In this document: piece after piece, positions 10,485 through 23,271 of the stretch
Layout of the letters: every line of letters starts with the position of its first letter
How positions within the stretch are numbered: position 1 is the first letter of the stretch
Assembly: GCA_022376515.1 (NCBI GenBank)
Contig: WTXI01000055.1
Location: forward strand, 62,001 to 126,000
From: Lactifluus volemus
Lineage: Eukaryota > Basidiomycota > Agaricomycetes > Russulales > Russulaceae
Direction: 5' to 3'
DNA: 64,000 nt
Position numbers and translations under genes: made by a program
Notes under the pieces: model-generated
What the model was told of the DNA's origin: nothing
The model's database searches: none
The model's input: only the letters and a program-made list of their open reading frames with translations

Positions 10485-13400
10485 TCACTGTCCGGAGCGG
10501 CAGCTGAAGCACCACGATGTGGAACTCGTAGGGCGTGGGCGCGGGCGGCCCATATGATCGTCCGTGATATAGGCCGTGAAATCCGGCTGAGAAGACGTGA
10601 TAAGGTATACCATAGACGGCAGCGCAGGCACCTGGGCACCGAACCCTTGCTGCGGAAAGGCGGTCACACCCCCAAACCCGCCGCGCTGCGGGAACGAGGG
10701 AACACCGACCGCAAGGGGACCGAACCCAGGCACCGGCGGGCGGCCTTGACCGAGCATCGATAGTGGGGATGGGGGGTGCCAATCCTCGATTTGGTGGTCG
10801 TCGATACGTAGGGACCGAGTCACTGTTTCAGATGCGTTGGAAAGTTAGGATTACGGTTTGGGGCGCGTGTTGAAGGTACCTGGATACCTAGGATGAGGTC
10901 CTGTGGCTTGACGCCGTGGGTGGAGACAAGCGACGCGCCATGAGCTATGAGGAGCCGCCACGCGTCGTTGACCGAACTCAGTTTTGTCTCGTGATGTACG
11001 AACAACGTCGCGTTTCCCCGAGGTGGCAGCGCGACGGGCCAGCACTCCAACCCACCGGGGATGAGGAACGGGCTGGCGGGCTGGCGCTGCGGGAGGCCAT
11101 GCGAACCACCGGACCGCACAAGCATCGTGCCATATGTCTCGCCAACGACTTCTATTCCATGGCCATCCACTCCCTCCAGAAAGTTACCAAGGCGTACGAA
11201 ATCTGTGAAATCCGTCGAACCTCCGGGGATGTATCCGTAATCGCCTGTCGCAAGGGTCCCGACGGGAGCTCGAGAATGCCACGTTTGGTCATGCCGAGAC
11301 TGTTGTATGCTGAGAGCCCGTAGAGCACGGAGTGTGAGCGGGTTATCTTCATCCGCATCGTCAAGCAGATCTTCAAGTTCAGATGAAAGCGCTGGGCCTT
11401 CTTGCCTGCGCGGAAGCAGGGAATGCAAGAGACCCTGGAGTTGCTTGTATTTCTAAGGAGGAAACATGAGATCGTCCGATTCGGACTCCACGCGACATCA
11501 TACGGACATTGAGAGAAGCCGACGTCTTGGATGACCCAGCATGTAGAGAGGCTTCTTCCTTACTCATAAGCTCTTTCAAGTACTGCAAAACGGTCGGCAA
11601 GCTTGGCATAGCCAAACAACGTAGGTCTCACCTGGAGCGCACGCTCCGCAAGGGATTCTTCGAGACCGTAACTACGCGCTGTGACCCATCCCTCCCGTGG
11701 GGGTGGCAAACCGACGATGACGTTGTTGTCGTTATCGATGCTGTAAGTCGCGTGCTGACAGAGAGTTAGCAACTACTTTCGAGAAGCATGGGAAGCCGTT
11801 ACTTCGATGAAGTCCTGGGCCTCGCTGTCGGACAATGACAATTGCTGTTGGGCGTGCACTGTCGCTGACTGATGGTATGTCAGGGGGTGCTTAGGCTAAA
11901 GTCAATAGTGGGTGGACTGACAGCAATGTCCCTGTACTGAAGGCAGGTATCAACTCTTCAGGCAGCATACAGACCCATAGTCAGGCTCACCGTCTTTAAC
12001 ATAAGGCCAGTGCAATCGGCAAGACCACGTGTCGTCAGACACTGCATGGCTGAGGCAAGATCACGACATTGCACTAAACCAGATTCGATGAAGTGCCCAC
12101 ACCTGAAAAACCCAAGTATATCACGTACCACTTGCCAACAAAATGAAGGGTGTAGATGTCTTGCCATCAGAATAACCAAGGATTTGAGGCAGGTTCTCGT
12201 GGCTGCCATGTCGCGTGTCAGCAACTGACAGAATACGACAAAAGTACCTAAAGACTGACTGAAGTTGTCTCAAGGTCTTGATATCTCTCACCCATTGCTG
12301 GTCCATAAAGTCGACAAATTATACACCAAAAGCAGACCCATGAAGACCCGGTCTCGTACCTTCATAGCAAGATCTTTCTGCCCGTCGTATCTTTTAATGG
12401 TCATCTTCTGACTGCTTGCTTGTGCTTCCGACGTCCCGGAAAACCAGCCGACGGCTTTACGATTCGCTTTGCGGATGAGGACATCGGATTGATGATATCT
12501 GCGGAACTACGCTCGCTTGAACGGGAGGGTATCGAAAGACATAGTGCAGCAATGCCATACCCCGAACTCATCCATCTCTCCGTCGATGTTGGCAAGAAAT
12601 TCCTCTTCTTCCGTGAACTGGAGAACCTCAGGTGGCTGCGACTCATCCAGGCCATCTTGATCAACATCAATGATGGAAAAAGAGGAAACAGAGGATTCGA
12701 AAGAATCGCCAGATCGCTTTAGGTGCTCGAAACTTGACAGGGAGCAGTCTAACGTGGATCCGCTCAGAGAAGAAGATAGCTCTTCCAAAGACTCCATCGG
12801 GCTTGTGACGATTTCTCTCTCGGTAATTCTTGGTAGGGTTTTCGAGTTTACTCCTCTCATGGCATAATGTATTTCTATCAATGACGAAACCTGATCTTGC
12901 ATACGCTCAGATTCATCCCTACTGTCCATGAAATGGGGTAAGCAAGCTGACAACGCACCTGAAAGGACATGGCCGCATCCCTGAGCTGTTGGTCGTACTC
13001 CAAAACTGCGCTTTGTATGCTCGTCTTTGCCATGAATCTGTTAATCCATTTCGTCTGCGTGGCCGTGATCATAAAGTCACGAATGGACACCAGCGTGCTA
13101 GACAACAATGACATGGTAGGTGAGCTCCAGTCACGGCTCAGCACGCGCATCTACTCACATCTCGAACTCACGGATATTATCCAGCAGAGATTGGGGGGCG
13201 TCGTCCCACTTTCCCTCCATGCGCCGCCCAAGCGCCATGAGCAGGCGTGAGGCGCGCTGCGCGAGGCGAAAGCATTCCTGCTGATTCGTCTTGATATCCT
13301 AAGTTGTTGTGTGAGCGCGTGTAGGAGGAAGGCTCCGGAGAACCTGAGAGAGGATGGTTGCTCACAGCGACGATTTGGAGGATGGCGAGAAGGACAGTCG

Positions 13401-13521
13401 CTGCGGCCATCGTAGGTGGGAACTGCATCATGCATGCGACGTCGGAGGCTATTTGAGCGGAGGCGACCATCCAGTCAACCGCATTGCTACCCGTACTCCG
13501 TCTAATGGCTCTGAGAGACAT
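10485..13521 (-). CDS. MLKL-like N-terminal helical domain fused to a degenerate kinase-like domain
   Basis: Multi-exon gene read from 13521 (MSLRAIRRSTGSNAVDWMVA..). Exons 1-4 encode a four-helix-type domain: 'MAAATVLLAILQIV', then DIKTNQQECFRLAQRASRLL, then 'EGKWDDAPQSLLDNI', then 'TLVSIRDFMITATQTKWINRF' and QQLRDAAMSFQVSSLIEI. This order and spacing match the fungal/plant MLKL_NTD-like (HeLo-related) family. After a serine-rich acidic linker the protein has 'TIKRYDGQKDLAMK', WVRDIKTLRQL and 'NLPQILGYSDGKTSTPFILL', which look like the beta3-alphaC-beta4/5 part of a kinase N-lobe. No HRD or DFG follows; 'SIDNDNNVIVGLPPP' occupies that place. The C-terminal third is conserved-looking but unrecognised and ends in a Pro/Gly-rich tail at 10485. 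Most exons splice cleanly, but near 12425 one base appears to be missing. Function is inferred only: signalling or regulated cell death. Confidence 0.72.
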
Positions 13522-14172
13522 GGAAGCGAAGATATGGACCGAAAAAATGTTCTGGGGGGGCCCCTGTCCTGGGAATGCCCCAAAGTATTACTGAAGACCA
13601 AGTCGTCGAAAAGGAAACGTTTTTTTTTAATGTCATAATGCCCGTCCCTGAACGCGGTAGGAACAAGCTAACCTGAAGCCGCCTGTATTACTAATACGTC
13701 GCCCTAGCGATGCGGGAGTTAGCCATAACTTGAACTTGAAGTTACAGTAACTCACTGTAAGTCCAAGACTGGCACAGGTCGGACATAATGTAACAGCTCC
13801 TGGACCTAGCTGCGTGGTGTGCCCACTGATCACCTATAGCGGAATCTAATACTCGGATCTAAGCGCTAAGCATCCGTTGGTTGCCGCCGATACACTAGTA
13901 CTGCAGTAGACTCAGAGTTGGGCACCTCCGCCGGCTTCTTCAGCTCAACGGTCTTCGAGCACCGCAGTAAGGGGGATCGACAGGTACGAGTACAGAGATA
14001 TGTGGGTGTTGGCACTGGACCTTGGCACCTACACAGCCAATTACCGGTCACTGTTCATTGCTTCAAGTGCCGAGTCGGAGCTTTTTATAAATTTTGGCAG
14101 ATCTGACTCCTCCGTTTCTAGAACACCCCCCCCCCCCCCCCATCGCCTCAACGGGCTACTAGTAATCCGACA
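13522..14172. other. Divergent intergenic region
   Basis: Lies between two divergently transcribed genes (minus to the left, plus to the right), so it should contain both promoters. A poly-C run (about 14127-14140) sits just upstream of the F-box gene start. No gene was seen. Confidence 0.5.
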
Positions 14173-15919
14173 ATGGCAACCACTATCGTGCCGCACCCTA
14201 TGTTGGAAGATGCAGTTCTAGGACGAGATGCCTCTCATATCAATCATCCTGTCCTTACGGCACCGTCTATTGAAGAGCGTGCGTCCAAGCGAGCCAGGGC
14301 AAATGAGGCCAAGAGCGAAGGTAGGACAACGAACGTCCCGTTCAAGAAGCGTCTCGGATGCTTGAGTGAGCTTCCAACCATGCCTTTGGATATTTTGTAC
14401 GAGGTAGGTGGTATACTTGTGAGCCGTTGCGATATCTTACGGTTGTTGTTGAGATCTTTGGACACCTCTCGCCTGCGGACTTGCTCTCGCTTGGCCGCTT
14501 GAACAAGGACTTTCGTCGCGTTCTCGTGACCCGCAAGCCTTGGTTTCTTTGGAAGACGGCCCTTGGCAGCTGCGATGCGCCACCTTGCCCGGAAGATATG
14601 TCCCCCCCAGCATGGTCTCATTTGCTTTTTGGTGGTACTTATTGCTACGTGAGTAACTCATCGTCTCTAAAATAGCTCAGTGTCATATCCATACTTCCTG
14701 GTCCAGAGTTGCGGCGCACCGCGAGTAACGAAGATTTTGTTTTCTCTGCGTCGTCGTGCATGCAAATCCTGCTTGAGATTTCAGTAAACAGTACAACCTC
14801 TCTACCACACACGATCAGCATTCTGACCGACCCTTCCAGTCTGTACTGTTCATCGAAGGTGCCAAAGGAGTACAGAGACATGATCCGTTTCTATGCTGGT
14901 TAGTTCAACTGCGATTGCCTGCATGAATCGACACGGATCCCTTACAGGGTACACCGAATGTGCTGCTCACCCATCAATGTCCTCATGCGGTAAACACTGG
15001 TGGGACGAAGATGTCGAGGCGTTCCGTTCTAAATTAACCACATTCAAACCCAAATCCTGTGGTCCAGATGGTGTTCTCGATGATACAAGGGTGACTGTCT
15101 CTGAATTCCTGGCCAGAGAGAGAAAGATGGTGGCAGGCATCCAGGAGGTAATCGTCTCACAAACTTGATGTACCGATCTCTGAATTGTCCACCATATTTA
15201 GCATGCCCCCATATGTTTAAAATGGGAAGCGGCACGCGAGATGAAGCGCAGCGCTAAGTCAACTGACATCAAGAACAAACGCTTTGAATAGTGGGTGATG
15301 TCACGGTACCCCTTTAGCTGAAGTGGTGGCTCATGCAATCTCTTGAAAGTATCAGGGCACAGTTCCCCAGTCCTCACTATCGAGAGGAAGATGTGAGAGG
15401 CCTTCGCGACGTGAGCATCGGCAAGCCTATGTCTGACCAAGGTAGGTCTGGTTGGCCGGGTAACGTTATCTCCCCTGATCCGCAATGGGTTTAGCTTGGA
15501 AAGTTCTTGAACCACGTCTCCGTCCTCTAGTCAACAATTCCAGACACCAGCGCCTGAAGCGTGAAGGAGGAAAAGGTTACCTTCAACGTTGGGAGGTCGT
15601 GACCACGCAATACTCGAACTTTTTGAAGACACTCCCACCGCTCTCTGGGCTCCACCAACTAGTTCGTGCGCCGCCAGCACTCACCGAGTTCTTGTGTGAG
15701 AACCAGGCTCTGGCGGATGCAGTCGCATTTGGTGGTGATCATGACAGCCCAGAATTCAGAGCTCAGGTCTCCGAAGCGATCAGCAGACTCGCACCAGACG
15801 TGAAGTCGCGCGACTGTGCCGGTGACTCTCTTACTGTCTCCCTTCCAAACGCTGGTGGTGCCTCTAGGCATGCCAGTGCGACGGACGAGGAAGTCCTCAA
15901 TTGCGAGACTCCACAGTAG
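14173..15919 (+). CDS. F-box protein
   Basis: The start at 14173 (MATTIVPHPMLEDAVLG..) is followed by a basic stretch and the F-box 'LSELPTMPLDILYEIFGHLSP', split by an intron, then ADLLSLGRLNKDFRRVL. This motif normally binds Skp1 in SCF ubiquitin ligases. Further exons give 'RRRACKSCL' (one half of a cysteine pair), GYTECAAHPSM and 'WDEDVEAFRSKL'. After a less certain stretch come 'HYREEDVRGLRDVSIGKPMSD' and WKVLEPRLRPLV, typical of a large basidiomycete F-box family. The last exon ends at 15919. The join around 15285-15330 does not read cleanly (gaa tag), either because the intron is unusual or because there is an indel. The substrate is unknown. Confidence 0.72.
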
Positions 15920-16679
15920 CTAAGGAAGGCTAGCGTCGTCTAACGACCTTAGCGCAAACCCCGCGTACAACCGCACGTCCCACGCTTTCGCTTTTTTCTT
16001 TTCCTTTACTCCTACTCACCTCCCCCGATACTCGCTTTTCTATTATAATATTGTGTGTCCTGGATACCAAAGTATTTTATCTCTGTGGTTCTCTACTATC
16101 GCTATTATTTCTCTACGGTCTTGATCATCTATTACTTACCTGGAGTATTGACATTTAAGTTTCTAAGCCTTGGGCTTTGCGGCCCTAGTCCCTTCGCCCC
16201 TCATAACCGTGACTGTCCCTTGTCCGGTCTACACATTCACAGAGGACACCTGCCGGGGAACCCTCGCAGACGGCGGCCGACTCGGAATTCTCCACGGGAG
16301 CCAACCCGACGAAAACGGATTAAATTTTAACATTAGTAGGTGCCGGTGCCAGTTTTCAGTGCCAGATCCTATCTCGTTTCCTTATGGACTTAGTCGTATA
16401 TCCTCCCTTCCCCTGTGGGCCGAAGGGGGGGACGCGCGTCCCTCCAGAAGATGGCACCCCATGCGTGGGTCAGTTTTTATTTCGCATTGACATTATGTGG
16501 CTCGTGTAGCGCCACAGAATGAAGCGCTGGGAGAAAAGTAGTTCTGATATGGCTGTTGCTCGGGAATAACGGAAACGTTAGGAATAAGCGGCGATAACCA
16601 TCTTGGTGACCAGGCATGTAGATTTTTTTACTCTGCACGCGAAGCCGTAATCAACCACGAACGCGTTTGGTGGCTGCTA
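15920..16679. other. Convergent intergenic region
   Basis: About 760 bp between the 3' ends of the F-box and diflavin reductase genes. Pyrimidine-rich tracts after 15960 fit a 3' UTR. No gene was seen. Confidence 0.5.
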
Positions 16680-18861
16680 TTAGCTCCAGCACTCCTCATA
16701 AAGCCTCTCCTCCTTCTCCATAAGTGCAACATAATCCCGCGCATCTTTCTCCCCCATCCCACCCTCTTCCTGTGCGATGTGAACCAACGCAGCCCGCACG
16801 CCCGCGGGCATTTTATTTGATGACCTATCGACCGTCAATGCATCTAAAGCATCCGGACCCGAGAACTGAGGCGCACCCAGAGATGTACACCCATGCGCCC
16901 TTGCCGTGGACGAGCTCCCAAACGGGCTTCGCATCTATTCTTATCAGATCTTGCACGTAAACGCGCGCCGTGCCCTCCGGCCCATCTCGCGAGGCCATGA
17001 CACGATATGTGAGCTTCCCGGATTCCGCAAGCGTAGTCCATTCATGAGAGTAATGCGCGTCCTTACCCGAGGCGCGATGCCCGAAATACAGCGTATTATC
17101 CCTCGCACCCGCATGCATGCGAGCTTGTAGCACAGCCCGGGCAGGTGCCACGCCCGTTCCTGGTCCGACACAAATAACTGGTGTGTTCGGATCAGGTGGA
17201 AAGGCGAGTAAACCCTTCGCGATGCCGATCCTAAGCTCTGCACCTAGATACAACACAGCCAGGCCATTGAGCATCGCTTATGCAAGGAAACGAAGGGAAA
17301 AAAAAAAGTCGACGTGCCAATGGGAAGCGATGCGAGGAATGACGTGCAAACGCCACGCCGTCGGGCCTTTAGTTGGGTCTTGTAATCGACAATTGCAACG
17401 CACAGGTGCACTTCGCGTGGATGCATCAGCGCTGCGCTCGCAATCGAGAACTCGCGTGGGCGTAGAGGGGGAAAGAGGTCAAAGATATAATCGCGCGGGA
17501 TGCACACCGAGCGAAACTCGGACAAGACTTCGCTGATCGTGCGGCGCACCCGGGTCGTGTAGTCGTACAAGTCTTCCTGATGTGCACGTCAGCAAATGAC
17601 CGTCTACAAAAGACGGGGCTTTTTGATTTACTGCGCCCTCGGGTGATGAAAACTCCTCGAGTTTCTCGCGCTCCCGCTCATCTGTCGCAAAGTGTTTAAG
17701 AAGTTGGAAGAAAGACCGCTTTGGAACAGCGTTGATGTCTAGGTGACGGGAAAAGAGGACTCGGAGGGTAGACACTTGGGGAAGATGGTCGGGAAGGCTT
17801 TGGTCTAGGTGGTCGATAAGTAGAGTTCACGCACGTAGAGGGGTAAGCAAACCGTCAAAGACATGTTTCATTCGTATGGGGTCGTCAGCGGAGTTAGACC
17901 AACCCAGTGTTGTAAGGAAAAAATCGACGTCTATGGGAGACGCCTCGGGATGGATGACGGCAACATCTCCTGGGTCGTAGCTATACCAGTTTGATCATCC
18001 CGATCGAAAAGCACAACATAGGGCGTACGCAATATCATCCTGACATCGAAATTGGAAATGCCGAACATCCTGGTACCAGTCGCTTGCACTGATACGATTA
18101 TTTCCAATGAGTTTGAATGTGTGGTATCTATCATCGCAAAGCAGTGGATCAGATGCATCCTGAAGTTCTTCTGATGTAGCCTCGAGGAAAACTACGCGAG
18201 GCGTCGGTAGCTCCTCGGCTGGCAAAAGTGAAAGATGCAGGGGCAGTGGAAGCAGTCTCAGCAGGGCATGCGTTAGGCTAGATACCCAAGGTTCGAATGC
18301 ACCATCGGTTCTGAACGGTATTTAGAAGGCAAAATTTGGGTTTTGACAGAGAACGTACCCAAGCGTGTGTTGTGTATCGCCTTCGGCCGATGGGCAAATG
18401 GCCTTTGCGCCAAGACTTTGGAGCCGTCTGCTTAGTTTCTTTGCTGGCCAGCAGAACTTTTCATAGGAAGAGTCCCCAAGGCCAAAGACCGCATAATGAA
18501 GATCTTGAAAGAAGTCGGAGGGTAGGTCGGAGCGCAAGAGGCTCTTCCACAACGGCGTCATCGTTCGTGGCTCTTTCCCAGTACCGGAGGTAGACACGAC
18601 ATATATTAAAATACGTTCCGAGACAATTTCGGACTGGAAAAAAAATCAACGATGTTACAATGAAGCGTCAAAGTGGATTCATACAAGAGGATATTTATCG
18701 ACATCGAAGACATGACAGTTGAAATGTGCCCTCCGACAATGATGAGCGATTCTTCCCGCGTAGTCTTGTGCGTTGCCCGTCTCCGTAGCATATATGATAG
18801 TGAGCGTGCGTGACAAGTCGTCTGTGGCATATAGAGGGGTTTTGGGGGAGCCTGAAGCCAT
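16680..18861 (-). CDS. TAH18: NADPH-dependent diflavin oxidoreductase (TAH18/NDOR1-like)
   Basis: This cytosolic flavoprotein passes electrons from NADPH through FAD and FMN to Dre2 in cytosolic iron-sulfur assembly. The start is at 18861. Residues about 18-40 are the flavodoxin phosphate loop 'TLTIIYATETGNAQDYA', followed by VVSTSGTGKEP and 'YAVFGLGDSSYEKFCW'. The FAD-binding region includes SFFQLLKHFATD and the RxxS motif 'RPREFSIAS'. The NADP site follows with 'PVICVGPGTGVAPARAVLQ' and YFGHRASGKDAHY, then SSNKMPAGVRAAL and a C-terminal 'RLYEECWS'. This order is diagnostic. At least seven introns are needed, including a small one at 16820-16873. The gene converges on the F-box gene. Lack of an N-terminal anchor argues against cytochrome P450 reductase. 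Confidence 0.9.
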
Positions 18862-19656
18862 GAACTAATAATCTTCGAGTTTATCAGATAACACGTTGAT
18901 CAGCAAAAACTTTTTTCTTTCCCATGCCTGCTTGCGACGACCCGGGATACCAAACCTCCTGCACAACGATCCTCCTTTACCTTTCCGTCCTTACACGTAC
19001 CTGGCCCCTGCCAGCTGGGCACCCGTGCCTCTTCCATCAATCCGAACCCGCGCTGCTTGATCCAGCAGGCTCCTACCCGCCGCATTGTACGTTGTGCAGA
19101 AAATCGCTCTTTAGATAGAGAACTTGCACTCAGGCTCCTCCACACTCGAGACGGATACGTCATATCTTCTGTCGTTTTAGAGCGAGTTTGGGTTCTTGAA
19201 GAGATATGCACATGCGGATCTGAAGCGTGAGACGTCGATGCGAGATTCTGGAAATGGATGACTCGCTGGCATGTGCGTGATGGCGGCGGGATCGAGTCGT
19301 ATCAACTACTAATATAGTGCGTGACTCAGGCCTGGACAGAGTCGTGCAGATATAGTGCTGGCGCTGAGCAGTCAGATTCCGGGTCAAGAATCAGACTAAT
19401 AGCAATCGTGTTTGATTAGACGAAGCCTCGGTCGCTTATGCCCTGAATATCCATCCCCCTGAATCACTGGGGGCATCGATCATATTAGGCGATCATAAGC
19501 CTTAATTTACATTATGCACAGTTAGATCGCACAGTCCATGGCGTTCAGAATACCCCGCACAAATCCATTTGGTTTTACGAACAATTGATAGTACACCCAA
19601 GGGAATATTTTGGACGCCACAGCCAGAACCAATATCTGAGCACAATTTTCATCGGC
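18862..19656. other. Intergenic, no gene recognised
   Basis: About 800 bp upstream of the diflavin reductase and downstream of the 7TM gene. It probably contains the reductase promoter. No motif was identified with confidence. Confidence 0.5.
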
Positions 19657-21367
19657 TCAACAACCCGATTCCTCCCCCGGCTTACATGGGATCTCATCCA
19701 CAGCCTGAGCAACAAGTTCACGTTCAAAGATGTCATCCCTGCCCGTGTTCATGACAGTTCGTTTTGACACATCTTGGGTACGAGTATTCGAGTCAGCCAG
19801 ATTCACGGAAGGAATAACATCTTGCTCTTGAGGTGCCCCCAACGTTCCCTTTCCTCTACTGGTTTGCGAAAGTGACTGTAGATACATGCCCTGGTTAGCA
19901 TGACATGCAGTTTCAGGCAAGTAAAACGCTGCACCTCCAAAGGTATTTCTATTTCAACCCCGTTTTCCGTTCTTCCGGCAATTCTCCGCAGTCGACGGCG
20001 TGCTAAGAGGCCATCAAAAATCATCTAACGATGAAAGCCGTTCCAGTGGCACTCTTTCGGGGAGATAACTTCCACGCACATGAGTATATATCAACCCTGA
20101 CGTCATGTCAATGAAGGCATAGACCGTGATATTTGGCAGCAAAAAGTATGTCGACAATCCTGCGACGGACCAGATCACTGCAAAGAGTCCAATCTGAATG
20201 ACGCTGCGAACGAGATGGCGCACAACCCGGTCTGATCCATGGATACCACTACGGGAAGACAGGAGCACTCGTGAAAGGAAGTCTATGGGGTAGAGTGATC
20301 AGTCTCATTGTGAACAGACAGTAGAATGACGTACACATGATGAGGAACTCGGCAATGGCCTGTAACCCGTGCCATGAGACAGCCGCAACACGCTGCAAAG
20401 TTTTTAGGGCTTGATCACTTAAAACATGTATTAGTAAGTGTTCAAGTGTTCGGTATAATAGCACCCTTACGGCCCCAAAGCCCAACCTATTGTGCTGGCT
20501 GGAACGCCAACGAGAAAGGCCGTGATGGAGAATCCAAGGACCAGACGAGCCTTTAAGCGGCTGCCTGTTAGATTGTAGATCCTAAAATTTTGAATGTCAG
20601 TCAAATAGGAATGCACCCGCGATCAGAGGAGAGTTGACCGGAAGGCTACGAATGTATTAGCCATTACGATGAGGAGACATTGACACGCAGAGTTAACTAC
20701 TGATCCCCATGTCGACCCTTTAAACAATATCAGAAGTAAATTATATAGGAATTTGACGTGGAACAGACCCAGGGTGACATAACCTTTAGCATAGAGGCCA
20801 ATACTACAGACAGCATTGATGGGTATAATTTTAGCAACCAACTGGGAACATACAAGATGTTCCAAGTCGCAAACCAAAGTCTGGTTTCCGCATGGATCAA
20901 TCTAATCAGTTCAATCCGTGGGAATGGGGATGAAAGCATACATGGGGATTTGGAAGAGAACGATGAAACACTGTGCCACAACCAAAGCTCTATGAAAATG
21001 AACTTTTGGTAGAATGTACGGTATCATTGGCGCCCACCTTACATATATCGGGTCTTTATAACCTGAAAACAATTTCACATTGACGATATCTAGGACCGAT
21101 AATGGGACCCACCACCAGTCCAATACAAGTATTGTTGTTTGGTGACAATCCCGGTGAAAAACGCATTCACTGCGTGATATGATTCAAGAATGGTTCATCC
21201 GGGTTCATTTCACAGTATTCTAAACACGTACCAATGACTCCGAATAAAAACACGCCTGCACAATAGCTGGGTGTTATCGAAGTGCGGTTAAGGAAAGCCT
21301 GACGCGAAGATAACTTGCCTTGGTTTTCTGCAACAGACTCAGTGCGGATAGACATTCCATGTGCCAT
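19657..21367 (-). CDS. DUF6534-type seven-transmembrane protein
   Basis: Multi-exon hydrophobic protein starting at about 21367 (MSIRTESVAENQGK..). Recognisable segments in order: 'YCAGVFLFGVIG', GIVTKQQYLYW, DIVNVKLF, 'RALVVAQCFIVLFQIP', an 'SRLKARLVLGFSITAFLVGVP' helix and an 'AEFLIMCTSFYCLF' helix. The family's conserved block then follows: 'VRHLVRSVIQIGLFAVIWS', LSTYFLLPNITVYAFIDMT and SGLIYTH, with LLARRRLRRI after it. These match basidiomycete DUF6534 membrane proteins, which look receptor-like; no ligand is known. The cytosolic tail (ETACHANQG..) ends at 19657, but reaching it seems to need a one-base shift near 19930. Start and first intron are less certain than the core. Confidence 0.7.
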
Positions 21368-23271
21368 GGAAGGGAAAAAGTGGCCTATAAAATTGAAGGG
21401 GTTTTACGAGACTATTGTATCCATGTATCGGACAGACCAACCATATCGAGCGCAAAATGCTAAGAGACGCTGGGGCGGAGCGACTACAAAGCTGGACTAG
21501 TTACTCGAGATTGATTTACGAGATTTAGAAAATTGTGCAAAAGCTGGACCTGATCTCCGCCCCTATCCAGCTGTCTCTCTCCAACTTGAAGGTGGATGCG
21601 CACGTGTGAGTTTCGTAAACGGTGATTCAAGCTTAGACTTTGTCGAAGGTTGAGCCTGCTATACCTGTCAGTGAGTCCACAAAACCACTGGCATCTCTTG
21701 CCTCGTGGACGTTCTCTCGTTTGTTCTGTACGCGTTCCTGATTATCTGAGGTTCGCTAGGATCGGGATGATGAACCGCGTTCGGATCGTAGCCTTTCAGA
21801 TGATCATTGACCTAATACGGTAACAGTAATTAATTATTTACCTTGCAATGGTGTCGGAATTCGAGCAGCACCGTGATGGGGGCGTTAATTTCGACCGCCC
21901 GTTTTTTCCCGATAGTACAGTACTGTAATTAAGGTATTTCAATTGTGGCTGTTGTGGAAAATGGATTTTGCCGATCACTGTCGCGACCGTGAATCGGATG
22001 TTTTGACTATACCCTTTCCTTTTCAAGTTGCTGTCACACAACACTAGGTGGCCATTGTCTGTGAAGGCAGGTGAAGTATGTCATCATCCGTGTGGTGCTG
22101 TCCCCTGCAGTGCGACCGACAGCCACATCGAAGCATTCAGACTGCTGCAGTAGTTGTATAGTGGGGAGGGGTATCAGCAAATGCCAAGGCAGACGCCCTC
22201 GGAGACGCAGGCCGGGCCGGGTGAGGGCTAGGAGTTAGGACACGTGATCGCGAGCTGGGCCAAGGCGTCCCGGACCGGCCCAGTGAGATGGCCTCCTCGT
22301 ACTTAGCTTACATTTAAATATTGTCTCACTTGTATAACATGGTGCTTGCCCTATGACCGTCTCTTCCGCAAGAAAGGTTCTGGCGACAGCGTCGCCGTTT
22401 CTTGTGATCCAATGTCACCCAAGATGCGACCATCCGAGATAAGCCTACTCTCTACGAGTGCATATGCGCCTACCCACCAACTCCCATCCGATGCCAAAAT
22501 TTTAAACACATCACTCTGCCAACTTGACGCCATGGTCGAGAATATCGAACGTCCTACACGACGACCCTCTTCTCCGCGCTTACATCTGCCGGACTCGTGC
22601 CAACACAGGCTTCTCTTGACGTGACGGACATTTCGTATTTTCTGTCACTTTGATGCCCCAACCCATGCTCAGAGTTTTTAATTGGGAGCTTATAGGGATA
22701 CACACGTTCAATACACTCCGAGTTCATTTTCTAGTATGAGTGTTGCATGTCCACGTCTCATGATTTGGCGAAGATGAGGTGCGAGAACTCGATGCGAAAC
22801 GGGAGATGACGTTGGAATTTAAAAATGTAAAGGCATCTGATGTCTGCTAGTGTATTTTGAATCGCATTCAGGGAAAAAGTGTCGGGAATGAAGTGAATAA
22901 AGAATGAAATAGAGAGTAAGTTAGCCAAACTCACGCCACACTGGCACTTGCACTCAACGGATCGGTGCGTCTTATGGTTCGAACTTGTTGACATTCCACT
23001 AAACCCCTGCCTTGCACTCCTTTACTGTACAGACCATAGCAAGTCCGGATCTCATTCAAGTCGAAAAGGTGGTTAGTAATTAATAAACTTGTATCATCCA
23101 TTCAGAAGCTGCTCCCTGCCAAGAGCATGCCCCAAAGTCCTTTCATCTGCGCTTTTGTCTTGCAACAGACTCCGAGCCAGTCGCGCATTTTATAATTGCT
23201 CGTCGCAAGCTAACATTGTCGTCCCGACATAGACGTACGAGAAACCATATCTCCGTTTGGCTGGCACTGGC
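21368..23271. other. Intergenic, no gene recognised
   Basis: About 1.9 kb between divergent genes. Short open frames at 22346-22624 (+) and 22758-22994 (-) show no motif. It may hold two promoters. No repeat or RNA gene was recognised. Confidence 0.45.

Noticed and set aside
22346..22624. Possible small gene in the 21.4-23.3 kb gap
   Set aside because: 92 codons, no motif, and an opposite-strand frame of similar size overlaps it.
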